A DNA stretch of 33,778 nt, taken from positions 1-33,778 of the forward strand of contig JANYCG010000016.1 in NCBI GenBank assembly GCA_025360385.1, written 5' to 3'. The position numbers and the translations under genes were made by a program. Origin of the DNA: Burkholderiales bacterium. GTDB taxonomy: Bacteria; Pseudomonadota; Gammaproteobacteria; Burkholderiales; Burkholderiaceae_C. The notes beneath the pieces were generated by a model, which saw nothing but the letters and a program-made list of their open reading frames with translations, did no database searches and had not been told where the DNA came from. Shown in pieces: positions 7,167 through 15,098 of the stretch; position 1 is the stretch's first letter, and each line of letters starts with the position of its first letter.

Positions 7167-8033
7167 ATGACAAGCCTTTACACAGAAAACACGGCGGCAG
7201 CTCCCCCCACTACCGCCCACTACCCGAGAGTCTTGTCGATTGCCGGCTCTGACAGCGGGGGCGGCGCCGGCATTCAGGCCGACCTCAAAACTATGGCGGC
7301 CCTGGGCTGTTACGGCATGACGGCCATCACCGCCATCACCGCCCAAAATACCCTGGGCGTGACCGCCATCCATGCGTTGCCGCCTGCGATTTTGAAGGCC
7401 CAATTGCAGGCCGTGCTGGATGATATTGGGGTAGACGCCGTCAAGATTGGCATGCTGCACTCGCCCGAAATCGTGGCGGTGGTCGCCTGGGCGATCGACC
7501 ACTACAAACTGGGCAAGGTGGTGCTCGACCCGGTGATGGTGGCCACCAGCGGCGACCGGTTGATTGAACAGTCCACAGTGCAAGTGCTGGTGCGCGAGAT
7601 GTTTCCGCGTGCGGCTGTTGTCACGCCCAATCTGGACGAGGCCGTGCTGTTGTTGGGCCGCGGCATCGGCACGATTGCCGAACTGGATGTCGCAGCCACC
7701 GACCTGGTGGGTCTGGGCGCACAAGCTGCTTTGCTCAAAGGCGGGCATTTGGTGGGCGACGACGTGGTCGACGTGCTGGCGCAGCCGAATGCGCCCTTGC
7801 AGCACCTGCGCTCGGCCCGCATCCATAGCCACAATGTGCACGGCACGGGCTGCACCTTGTCCAGCGCCATCGCCTGTCATTTGGCCCTCGGACTGGCCAT
7901 GTCCGATGCTGTGCAAGCTGCCCGCGCGTACATTTTGCAGGCTATTGCCACCGGCGCCTCGGTGCGTACCGGGCACGGGCACGGGCCGCTGAACCATGGC
8001 CATGCGCCCCTCACCATGAAAATACTCTCGTGA
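7167..8033 (+). CDS. thiD: Hydroxymethylpyrimidine/phosphomethylpyrimidine kinase ThiD
   Basis: ThiD phosphorylates HMP and HMP-phosphate to the pyrophosphate used by ThiE. The 288-residue ribokinase-fold protein has the substrate segment IAGSDSGGGAGIQADLK (25-41), MTAITAITAQNT, the DPVMVATSGD strand, TPNLDEA, and the C-terminal anion-hole motif HGTGCTLSSAIA carrying the catalytic region. An N-terminal extension of about 20 residues precedes the fold. It is divergent from the thiO operon, so all steps except HMP-P formation (ThiC) and final phosphorylation are present locally. It ends facing the ferredoxin reductase gene, with no convincing terminator between them. Confidence 0.95.
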   Translation: MTSLYTENTAAAPPTTAHYPRVLSIAGSDSGGGAGIQADLKTMAALGCYGMTAITAITAQNTLGVTAIHALPPAILKAQLQAVLDDIGVDAVKIGMLHSPEIVAVVAWAIDHYKLGKVVLDPVMVATSGDRLIEQSTVQVLVREMFPRAAVVTPNLDEAVLLLGRGIGTIAELDVAATDLVGLGAQAALLKGGHLVGDDVVDVLAQPNAPLQHLRSARIHSHNVHGTGCTLSSAIACHLALGLAMSDAVQAARAYILQAIATGASVRTGHGHGPLNHGHAPLTMKILS

Positions 8034-8137
8034 AAGTGCTTCGCTGATGCGGGGCAGGCAGCCGTAGGTATCACAATCACAATTGCCCAGCATTTGCACC
8101 ATGCAAAAAAAGCGGCGGGTGGGCAGGTAACAGCAGG

Positions 8138-9211
8138 TCAGCGTTCAAACACCGGCGTTTCCACCCCAAGCACCTTGTGCAGTTTGGGTGACGTGGTGGT
8201 GTATTGCAACATTACCTTTTTGTCCGGGAAGATGATGGCGGTGGCGCCAAAAGCAGCCAACGCCGCTTCATGGAAACCGCTCAAGATCAGTTTCTTTTTG
8301 CCGGGGTAGTTATTGATGTCGCCAACGGCAAAAATGCCTTTTTCGCTGGTCTGGAACTTCTCGGTATCGACTTTGAGCTGGCGCCGTTCAATGTCGAGGC
8401 CCCACTCGGCAATCGGCCCGAGTTTGGGTGACAGGCCAAAGAAAATCAGCAGCAGATCAAGTTTGACGGAGGTGGTTTCACCGTCGACACCTGTGACGGT
8501 GACCGAAGTCATGCGGCCTTCAGTTTCTTCAAAAGCCGTGACTTGCCCGACCATGAATTTCATCTGCTGCGCATCACACAAGGCGCGCATTTTGGCAACG
8601 CTTGCAGGCGCGGCCACAAAGCCGTCGCGGCGGTGAATCAAGGTGACAGATTTGGCTTTGAAAGGCCCGTCGCTCATGAAATCAATCGTCCAGTCGAGTG
8701 CCGAATCGCCACCGCCCAGAATGACAACGTCCTGGTTGGCGAAGGCGGCGCGGTTTTTGACTTTGTAAAACACCTGCGGCGCTGACGCATCGGCATCAGC
8801 AAACTTGGCCACCCCGTCAAGGTTGAGCAAACGCGGCTGAAACGCGCCCATGCCCGCCGCGATGAAAATCGTCTTGGTCATGAACTGCGTGCCTGAAGAG
8901 GTCTCCAGCAAAAACCGCCCGTCGGGCTGCCGGGCGATGGTGCTGACCTCCTGGTTGTAATGAAAGGTCGCGCCAAATGGCTCGATCTGTTTCATCAAGC
9001 CGTCGGTCAGCTCCTTGCCGGTGCAGACAGGGATGGCCGGGATGTCGTAAATCGGCTTGTCGGGGTATAACTCGATGCACTGGCCCCCCGCGTAGGGCAG
9101 CAGGTCAATCACGTGGGCCTTGATTTCCAGCAGGCCAAGTTCAAACACCTGGAACAGCCCAACCGGGCCGGCGCCGACGATGACCGCGTCAGTTTCAATG
9201 AAATTTGACAT
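8138..9211 (-). CDS. Ferredoxin--NADP reductase, thioredoxin-reductase-like type
   Basis: This 357-residue flavoprotein moves electrons between NADPH and ferredoxin. It has an N-terminal FAD motif ([12 protein letters not shown], residues 10-21), the PYAGGQC segment near residue 39, a central NAD(P)H-binding motif ([13 protein letters not shown]) and the C-terminal FAD contact [14 protein letters not shown]. The redox-active CxxC of thioredoxin reductase is absent, which marks the TrxR-like FNR class. ATG at 9211 is 2 nt behind fdxA, so the two are almost certainly co-translated as an electron-transfer pair. They follow the cys genes on the same strand. Confidence 0.93.
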   Translation of the reverse strand: MSNFIETDAVIVGAGPVGLFQVFELGLLEIKAHVIDLLPYAGGQCIELYPDKPIYDIPAIPVCTGKELTDGLMKQIEPFGATFHYNQEVSTIARQPDGRFLLETSSGTQFMTKTIFIAAGMGAFQPRLLNLDGVAKFADADASAPQVFYKVKNRAAFANQDVVILGGGDSALDWTIDFMSDGPFKAKSVTLIHRRDGFVAAPASVAKMRALCDAQQMKFMVGQVTAFEETEGRMTSVTVTGVDGETTSVKLDLLLIFFGLSPKLGPIAEWGLDIERRQLKVDTEKFQTSEKGIFAVGDINNYPGKKKLILSGFHEAALAAFGATAIIFPDKKVMLQYTTTSPKLHKVLGVETPVFER

Positions 9212-9213
9212 GC

Positions 9214-9543
9214 TCAGCGCACCAAAAACTGCAGCTTGTCGGTGCGGTCCTTCCAGGCTTCGGCATCGGCCGGGGCGGGTTTGCGCTTGGTGATACTTTT
9301 CCAACTGACGAGTTTGGCCAGTTCGGCGTTCAGTTTGGTCATGTGCTGCTGGTCTGCAGGCACGTCTTCCTCGGCGTAAATCGCGTTGACCGGGCATTCT
9401 GGGATGCAGACAGCGCAATCAATGCATTCATCCGGGTCGATGGTCAAGAAATTGGGGCCTTCGCGGAAGCAGTCGACGGGGCAAACATCCACGCAGTCGG
9501 TATGTTTGCAATTGATACATGCTTCGGTGACTGTGTGTGTCAT
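9214..9543 (-). CDS. fdxA: Seven-iron ferredoxin FdxA
   Basis: This 109-residue ferredoxin carries one [3Fe-4S] and one [4Fe-4S] cluster. Cysteines are at 9, 12, 17, 21, 25, 40, 43, 46 and 50. The [12 protein letters not shown] block (40-51) and the first block with its C-x7-C spacing are diagnostic of the FdxA family, as is the helical tail ending KLQFLVR. It lies 2 nt ahead of the ferredoxin-NADP reductase gene and 35 nt behind cysN, so it may serve the siroheme reductase CysI. That link is inference from position. Confidence 0.96.
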   Translation of the reverse strand: MTHTVTEACINCKHTDCVDVCPVDCFREGPNFLTIDPDECIDCAVCIPECPVNAIYAEEDVPADQQHMTKLNAELAKLVSWKSITKRKPAPADAEAWKDRTDKLQFLVR

Positions 9544-9578
9544 TTTTTGTGAGCCAACTGATAATTAAAACTTGGATT

Positions 9579-10955
9579 TTATCGAACCAGCGCCGCGCCC
9601 GAGGTCTTGTGGGACGCCGTGTCCACCAGAATCAAGGAACCCATGACACGGGACTGGCTGAAAGGCAGGGCGGCAACCGGCTCCTGCAGGCTCAGTTCCA
9701 CATGACCGATGGCGTTGGGCTCCAGCTGCGAGACGTCTTCTTCTGCCAGCGTATTGACATTGAGCTTGTGCACAATGCGCTTGACTTTGGCCTTGACCCA
9801 ACGGTGGCCATGCAAGGCCCAGTAGACGCGGCCCGCTACCAGCGGTTCGTCGTCCATCCAGGCGATGGTCGTCTGCAATTCACGCGTGGGCAGGAAATTG
9901 GAATCGGCATCCAGCAACCAGTCACCGCGCGATACGTCCACTTCGCGGTCCAGCACAATGCCTGCGCTGTGGCCGGCCTGCACGACGTCCGGCTTGCGAA
10001 TGTTGTTCAGCACTTGCGCCACGGTGGCGCTTTGGCCGCTCGGCAAAATCGAAATTTGCTGGCCAACTGCCACGCTGCCCGTGGCCACACGGCCCCAAAA
10101 AATGCGCCGGCCTTGGCTTGTGTCGCTGGACGATGAGAACTTTTCAACCCACTGCACAGGGAAGGCAAAAGGCACACCCACATCCGCTGGCGTGGACGGC
10201 AACTGCTCCAGAATTTGAAGCAGGCTCGGGCCGTTGTATGCGCACCAGCCACTGGCATGCGGCGCAAGCCCGTCGCCGCAACGCGCCACCACATTCCAGC
10301 CTTTCAGCGCGGAAATAGGCACGATGGCGCTGGCAGCAAGCTCAGCCGACGCGCCAAATTTGTTCAGTGCCGCGCTGATGTTTTGGTACGCCAGGGTCGA
10401 GTCGGCCACCGCGTCGAGCTTGTTCACTGCAAACACAATGCTGGGCACCCGCAGCAAATTGGCCAACAGCGAATGGCGGCGCGTTTGCACCAGCAGTTCC
10501 AGTTTGGGGTTTTGCCAGTCGAGCTTGGTGGCGTCGACCAGCACCACGGCGGCGTCAGCGCTGCTGGCGGCCGTGACCATGTTGCGGGTGTACTGTTCAT
10601 GCCCTGGCGCGTCGCCGATGATGAACTTGCGCGATTCGGTGGAGAAATAGCGGTAGGCCACGTCGATGGTGATGCCTTGCTCGCGCTCAGCCGACAAGCC
10701 GTCCGTCAGCAGCGCCAGGTCGGTTTCACCCTGGCGCTGAACCCCAGCCAGGTGGTCTTGCAGCACGGCTTTGCTGTCCACCAGCAGGCGGCCAATCAGC
10801 GTGCTCTTGCCATCATCAACCGAGCCGCAAGTGATGAACTTCAGGGCAGACGATGTGTCGCCTTTCAAATTGGCTTCAGGCGACTTTGAGATGTCAAAAC
10901 CGTCATATGTCCCTACGGGTATTGAATTGTTTGCTATATTAATAGTAGTATTCAT
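9579..10955 (-). CDS. cysN: Sulfate adenylyltransferase subunit 1 CysN (GTPase)
   Basis: CysN is the GTPase subunit of ATP sulfurylase and drives APS formation by CysD. The 458-residue protein has G1 GSVDDGKST (44-52), the switch-region EREQGITIDVAYR, G3 DAPGHEQ and G4 NKLD, followed by EF-Tu-like beta domains. It ends without the C-terminal CysC kinase domain found in NodQ-type fusions, which fits direct APS reduction by the CysH next door. The ATG at 10955 overlaps the cysD stop by one base (TGATG). Residues 2-21, before the conserved ALKFITCGS, are encoded by a copy of the dispersed ~60 bp repeat, so this extension is probably not ancestral. Confidence 0.96.
   Translation of the reverse strand: MNTTINIANNSIPVGTYDGFDISKSPEANLKGDTSSALKFITCGSVDDGKSTLIGRLLVDSKAVLQDHLAGVQRQGETDLALLTDGLSAEREQGITIDVAYRYFSTESRKFIIGDAPGHEQYTRNMVTAASSADAAVVLVDATKLDWQNPKLELLVQTRRHSLLANLLRVPSIVFAVNKLDAVADSTLAYQNISAALNKFGASAELAASAIVPISALKGWNVVARCGDGLAPHASGWCAYNGPSLLQILEQLPSTPADVGVPFAFPVQWVEKFSSSSDTSQGRRIFWGRVATGSVAVGQQISILPSGQSATVAQVLNNIRKPDVVQAGHSAGIVLDREVDVSRGDWLLDADSNFLPTRELQTTIAWMDDEPLVAGRVYWALHGHRWVKAKVKRIVHKLNVNTLAEEDVSQLEPNAIGHVELSLQEPVAALPFSQSRVMGSLILVDTASHKTSGAALVR
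10893..10950 (-). repeat. Dispersed ~60 bp element, copy encoding the CysN N-terminus
   Basis: On the minus strand this copy shares the block ATAGCAAACAATTCAATA and ends GGTTTTGAC, matching the intergenic copy at 30090-30146 block by block with the same spacing. It is translated as IANNSIPVGTYDGFD within CysN. Confidence 0.75.
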
Positions 10956-11914
10956 CAGAAGTAACCGTCTTTCTTGCGCTTCTCCATCGAGGCCTCGGAT
11001 GTCTTGTCGTCCATTCGGGTGGCTCCGCGCTCGCTGACGTCAGCCGCCAAGGTTTCAATCACGATGTCGGCGGCGGTGGACGCCAAACTCTCCACCGGGC
11101 AGGTACAGGTGATGTCGCCCACCGTGCGAAAACGCACGTCACGCCTTTGGCTGGATTCACCCGCCTTGAGCGGCGTGAGTTCGGTGACGGGCACCAGCAG
11201 GCCTTTGCGCTCGACCACCTCGCGTTGGTGCGTGTAATAGAGGGAGGGCAGGGCGATTTGCTCGCGCTCGATGTATTGCCACACGTCAAGTTCGGTCCAG
11301 TTGGAAATCGGGAACACCCTGAAATGCTCACCCTGCTGCAATCTGGTGTTGAACAGGGTCCACAACTCGGGCCGCTGGGCTTTGGGCTGCCATTGGCCAA
11401 AGCTGTCGCGGTGGCTGAAGATGCGTTCCTTGGCGCGGGCTTTTTCCTCGTCGCGGCGGGCACCGCCAATCAGCGCGTCAAAGCGGAATTCATCAATCGC
11501 CTCCAGCAGGGTCACGGACTGGTGCACGTTGCGGCTCTCGCCAGGGTGGGCCAGGCGCACGGTGCCGCGTTTCATCGAGTCTTCGACATTGCGCACAATC
11601 AGCTCGGCACCGAGTTCTTTGGCGCGGAAGTCGCGAAAATCGGTGACCTCGTGGAAATTGTGGCCGGTGTCGATCATCAGCAGTGGGTAAGGGATATTCC
11701 CCGCGCCGAAGGCTTTCTCGGCGCATTTGAGCAGCACCAGCGAGTCTTTTCCGCCAGAAAACAGCAGGGTCGGACGCTCAAATGTGGCGGCAACTTCCCG
11801 CAGGATGAAGATGGTTTCTTCCTCCAGCGCGTCCAGGTGGTGGTTGCTGAGGTGGCTCAAGCGTTCTTGGGCGGAAATTTCAATCTTCATGGATTCTTCT
11901 GCACGGGCGTTCAT
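10955..11914 (-). CDS. cysD: Sulfate adenylyltransferase subunit 2 CysD
   Basis: CysD is the catalytic subunit of ATP sulfurylase, making APS from ATP and sulfate. The 319-residue protein has the PP-loop FSGGKDSLVLL, the ALIGGARRDEEKARAKERIFS segment and the C-terminal FRTVGDITCTCPVES block, all typical of the family. The ATG at 11914 forms an ATGA overlap with the cysH stop. A second in-frame ATG eight codons on (11890) is possible and lies nearer the usual N-terminus. It overlaps cysN downstream by one base, so cysH, cysD and cysN are translationally coupled. Confidence 0.96.
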   Translation of the reverse strand: MNARAEESMKIEISAQERLSHLSNHHLDALEEETIFILREVAATFERPTLLFSGGKDSLVLLKCAEKAFGAGNIPYPLLMIDTGHNFHEVTDFRDFRAKELGAELIVRNVEDSMKRGTVRLAHPGESRNVHQSVTLLEAIDEFRFDALIGGARRDEEKARAKERIFSHRDSFGQWQPKAQRPELWTLFNTRLQQGEHFRVFPISNWTELDVWQYIEREQIALPSLYYTHQREVVERKGLLVPVTELTPLKAGESSQRRDVRFRTVGDITCTCPVESLASTAADIVIETLAADVSERGATRMDDKTSEASMEKRKKDGYF

Positions 11915-12786
11915 GCGGCGGCCTCTTCGTTGGTTCTGGTGTCTTTGGCGTGCAGTCCGCACTCTTTGGCCGGCTCGTCCTCCCACCACCAGCGCCCAGC
12001 GCGGAAGTCTTCGCCCAGGGCAATCGCCCGGGTGCAGGGTGCACAGCCAATGCTTGGGAAAAACTGGTCGTGCAACGGGTTGTAGGCAACTTGATGGACG
12101 GCAATGTAGTGCCACACATCGCCCCACGTCCAGTCGGCCAGAGGGTTGAATTTGACGCGTTTTAGATCGCTTTCGTCACGCAGCGGCACATCGGCCCGGG
12201 CGCCCGACTGTTCGCGGCGCAAGCCCGTGATCCAGGCCTTTTTGCCAGACAGCGCACGCTCCAGCGGTTCCATTTTTCGAATGCCGCAGCAAGCCTTGCG
12301 AAGCTCAATGCTTTTGTACATGGCCTCTTTGCCTTGACGGGCCACGAACTGCACCACGGCCTCACTCACAGGTTTGTAGACTTTCACCGGAGCGCGTGAA
12401 TTGAGCTTGAGCTGGGCCAACACCTGCAAAGTTTCTGCATGCAGCATGCCGGTTTCCAGCACAAAAATGCCGATGTCAAGTTGCAGGGTGTTGATCAGGT
12501 GGCTGACCACCATGTCTTCTGCACCCAGGCTGCTGGCCTGGGTGATGAAGGAATGGCCCAAAGCGGCGAATTCTTGCAAGTTGGCGTATTCCGCGGCCGC
12601 TTGCAGCAGCAGCGTCTGTGTTGTGGCCAGCTTGGCCGCGAAATCTTTGGAGGCGCGGGCATTCTGCTCGATGGCCGTCACGGGCCTGGCCGCAACATTG
12701 GTGGCGGGACGATCCAGCAAAGATGACGTGAGGGATGACGTGACGGATGATGTGAGGGATGATGTGAGGGATGACGTGTCGGCCAT
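11911..12786 (-). CDS. cysH: Adenylylsulfate (APS) reductase CysH, [4Fe-4S] type
   Basis: CysH reduces activated sulfate to sulfite with thioredoxin. In this 291-residue protein the catalytic ECGLH (C276) is present, and so are both cysteine pairs (C166-C167 in ACCGIRK; C248 and C251 in GCAPCTR) that bind a [4Fe-4S] cluster. Those pairs mark APS reductases rather than E. coli-type PAPS reductases and agree with the missing CysC. Residues 3-22 are a low-complexity Ser/Leu/Thr run encoded by five 12 bp tandem repeats, unlike anything needed for the fold. The start is ATG at 12786, sharing one base with the DUF934 stop; a GTG just before it (12789) is an alternative. Confidence 0.95.
   Translation of the reverse strand: MADTSSLTSSLTSSVTSSLTSSLLDRPATNVAARPVTAIEQNARASKDFAAKLATTQTLLLQAAAEYANLQEFAALGHSFITQASSLGAEDMVVSHLINTLQLDIGIFVLETGMLHAETLQVLAQLKLNSRAPVKVYKPVSEAVVQFVARQGKEAMYKSIELRKACCGIRKMEPLERALSGKKAWITGLRREQSGARADVPLRDESDLKRVKFNPLADWTWGDVWHYIAVHQVAYNPLHDQFFPSIGCAPCTRAIALGEDFRAGRWWWEDEPAKECGLHAKDTRTNEEAAA
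12722..12781 (-). repeat. 12 bp minisatellite in the cysH 5' coding region, five copies
   Basis: Five units close to GATGAYGTGAGG occupy 12722-12733, 12734-12745, 12746-12757, 12758-12769 and 12770-12781. The unit length is a multiple of three, so copy-number change keeps the frame and adds or removes one S-S-L-T peptide unit near the N-terminus of CysH. The copies differ at only one to three positions. Confidence 0.95.
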
Positions 12787-13199
12787 CACGCCACCCTTTG
12801 GAACAGCGGCGCGACCGTCACGGCGTCCCCTTGGTAAAACGCGTCGAAACGTTTGAACTGGCGTTGTGCGGCATCAAGGTCTTGGTCGGCCCGCAACACA
12901 GCGCTGTCAAAGCCGGTGCGCTGCAGGTGCACAAGCTGGTCCACCAACACGTCGCCCGTGGCGCGGATTTCGCCTTTGAACCCCAAGCGGCGGCGCAACA
13001 AAAACGCCTGGCTGTAAGCGCGGCCATCGGTGAATTTGGGGAAGCTCAGGTCAATGCGTGCCACGCCAGCCAGGTTGACCGTGCGTGGGTCGCTGTCGTT
13101 GGCAATTTGCAGGCTCCCCACTGCCACCTCAGGGTCAATAGTGCCATAAGACCCCGTGTATGCTTCGTTGTTAGATATCAATTTAATAGTAATTTTCAT
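12786..13199 (-). CDS. DUF934 family protein of the sulfate-assimilation operon
   Basis: This 137-residue protein belongs to DUF934, which in many proteobacteria sits between the sulfite reductase and APS reductase genes; its role is not established. The conserved core is visible from IDLSFPKFTDGRAYSQAFLLR (split here at residues 50-70) to QRFKRFDAFY-like sequence near the C-terminus. It is 47 nt behind cysI and overlaps the cysH start by one base. Residues 4-22 are encoded by a copy of the dispersed ~60 bp repeat in the same frame as in cysN, so the ATG at 13199 may be a recent start. A shorter ancestral protein would lack these residues. Confidence 0.9.
   Translation of the reverse strand: MKITIKLISNNEAYTGSYGTIDPEVAVGSLQIANDSDPRTVNLAGVARIDLSFPKFTDGRAYSQAFLLRRRLGFKGEIRATGDVLVDQLVHLQRTGFDSAVLRADQDLDAAQRQFKRFDAFYQGDAVTVAPLFQRVA
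13134..13194 (-). repeat. Dispersed ~60 bp element, copy encoding the DUF934 protein N-terminus
   Basis: On the minus strand the block GAAGCATACACGGGG matches the intergenic copy at 21464-21524 (CAGCATACACGGGG), and the end (TTGAC) matches the other copies. It is translated as ISNNEAYTGSYGTID, the same frame as the CysN copy. Confidence 0.72.
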
Positions 13200-13246
13200 G
13201 CTGGTTTGCCTGCGGTCTGGTCAAATTTGGGTCACCTTCACCCGGT

Positions 13247-15079
13247 TCAGGCGGCCACTGGCTGTGTGCTTTGGGCCGTCTTGCCGGTACTCACCCGAAC
13301 TGAGTTCGCTGCCAGCTTGAACGGCTCTGCGCCCACGCGGCGCAGTGTGTCGATGAAGGTCTCACGGCCCGTGGCGCTGGATTGCCTGTGTTGCTGGAAG
13401 GTCTCCAAAATAGCCTCTATCACGTGGGTGACTTCATCGGCCGCAAACGACGGGCCTACCACTTTGCCCGCCACGGGCGCACCGCTCAAAGCCGAACCAT
13501 CTGAGCCACCCAGCGACACCTGGTACCACTCCTTGCCGTCCTTGTCGACGCCCAAAATGCCGATGTGGCCGCTGTGGTGGTGGCCGCAGGAATTGATGCA
13601 ACCGCTGATGTGCAGGTCGATCTCGCCCAGGTCGTTGAGTTCGTCAAGGTCCTGGTAACGCTCGGTGATGGATTGCGCAATCGGCAGCGAGCGGGCGTTG
13701 GCCAAAGCGCAAAAGTCGCCACCAGGACAAGCGATCATGTCGCTGAGCAACCGGATGTTGGGCTTTGCAAACCCCAGTTTGCGCGCCGCACGCCACAGCT
13801 CAGGCAATTGGTCGCAACGCACCCAGGGCAACACCAGGTTTTGGTCATGTGTGACGCGCACTTCGCCGGCCGAGAAGTCGTCCGCCAGCGTGGCAGCGCC
13901 TTCCAGTTGGGACGCGGTGGCGTCGCCCGGGGCGTAGCCCAGGCGTTTGAAGGAGAGTGTCACGGCCCGCAGATCCGGGTTTTTGTGCGGCTGCACGTTC
14001 TGCTGCAGCCAGCGGCCAAACTCCACGTCATCCTCAGCTGCAGCCCGCAGGATGTTGGCGATTTTTTCTTCGCCGCTTTTGCGATTGCAGACCAATGCAG
14101 GCGGCACAAACGAGGCGCTCACGCGGTCCAGCTCGGCCTGGGTGATGGTGTGGGGTGCGCCGTCTTCGGTAAGGATTTGCTGGTATTCCGCCTCAACTTC
14201 GTCGGTGTAACGCTGGCCTTCGGCCTTGACCAGAATCTTGATGCGGGCCTTGTAGATGTTGTCGCGGCGGCCCCAGCGGTTGTAGACGCGCACCACGGCC
14301 TCCAGGTAGTTCAGGATCTGGTTCCAGGGCAAAAATTCACGGATCACCGTGCCCACGACAGGTGTGCGGCCCATACCGCCGCCGACCAGCACCCGGAAGC
14401 CGATGTCATTGCCGTCGCCTGGGGTCGCTTCGCCATTGGGGTTTTTGATGACGTGCAGCCCGACGTCATGCCAGTAAGTGGCAGCGCGGTCCTCAGCGGA
14501 GCCGGTGATGGCGATCTTGAACTTGCGCGGCAAAAACGCAAACTCGGGGTGCAGGGTGCTCCACTGGCGCAGGATCTCGGCAAAGGGGCGCGGGTCGGCC
14601 ACCTCGTCCACGGCAATGCCGGCGCGCTCGTCACTGGTGATGTTGCGGATGCAGTTGCCGCTGGTCTGGATGCCGTGCATGTCGACGCTGGCCAGCAGGT
14701 CCATCACGTCAGCGCTTTTGGCCAGCGGGATCCAGTTGTACTGCACGTTCTGGCGGGTGGTGAAGTGGCCCACGCCGCTGGGCAGGGAGCTCAAATCGCT
14801 CAGGCCGGGGTTGGCGTTGGCAATGTTGTTTTGCTCTTTTTTGTCGTAGTCGCGGGCGATTTTGGCCAGCACACGCAGTTGCCTGCTGGACAACTCGCCG
14901 TAAGGCACGGCCACCCGCAGCATGGGCGCAAAACGCTGCACGTACCAGCCGTTTTGCAGGCGCAGCGGCCTGAAGTCATCTTCAGCCAGTTTGCCGGCCA
15001 GGTGGCGCTCAAGTTGGTCGCGGTATTGCAGGGCTCGGTTGCTGACGAATTCGCGGTCAAAGGCTGTGTATTGGTACAT
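13247..15079 (-). CDS. cysI: Assimilatory sulfite reductase, siroheme-[4Fe-4S] (CysI-type)
   Basis: This enzyme reduces sulfite to sulfide with six electrons; the family also includes nitrite reductases. The 610-residue protein contains the cluster cysteines C451 and C457 (CPGGDFC) and C494 and C498 (CINSC) bridging to siroheme, the strand RQNVQYNWIP (109-118) and SGNCIRNITSDE (140-151), which contact siroheme or substrate. Its genomic partners (APS reductase, ATP sulfurylase) point to sulfite. No flavoprotein CysJ is encoded nearby, so reducing power must come from elsewhere, possibly from FdxA and the ferredoxin-NADP reductase at the end of the cluster. It is second in the operon, 19 nt behind the transporter. 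Confidence 0.94.
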   Translation of the reverse strand: MYQYTAFDREFVSNRALQYRDQLERHLAGKLAEDDFRPLRLQNGWYVQRFAPMLRVAVPYGELSSRQLRVLAKIARDYDKKEQNNIANANPGLSDLSSLPSGVGHFTTRQNVQYNWIPLAKSADVMDLLASVDMHGIQTSGNCIRNITSDERAGIAVDEVADPRPFAEILRQWSTLHPEFAFLPRKFKIAITGSAEDRAATYWHDVGLHVIKNPNGEATPGDGNDIGFRVLVGGGMGRTPVVGTVIREFLPWNQILNYLEAVVRVYNRWGRRDNIYKARIKILVKAEGQRYTDEVEAEYQQILTEDGAPHTITQAELDRVSASFVPPALVCNRKSGEEKIANILRAAAEDDVEFGRWLQQNVQPHKNPDLRAVTLSFKRLGYAPGDATASQLEGAATLADDFSAGEVRVTHDQNLVLPWVRCDQLPELWRAARKLGFAKPNIRLLSDMIACPGGDFCALANARSLPIAQSITERYQDLDELNDLGEIDLHISGCINSCGHHHSGHIGILGVDKDGKEWYQVSLGGSDGSALSGAPVAGKVVGPSFAADEVTHVIEAILETFQQHRQSSATGRETFIDTLRRVGAEPFKLAANSVRVSTGKTAQSTQPVAA

Positions 15080-15098
15080 GGCGACGAGGTTTAAAAAG

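Noticed and set aside
8085-8125. TTTGCA-CCA-TGCAAA hairpin between thiD and the ferredoxin reductase gene as a terminator
   Set aside because: The stem is only six AT-rich pairs and the A-run is on the wrong side for either gene.
13565-15094. A 509-codon open frame on the plus strand opposite cysI
   Set aside because: It mirrors the cysI codons, has no motif or ribosome binding site, and high GC third positions commonly leave the opposite strand open.
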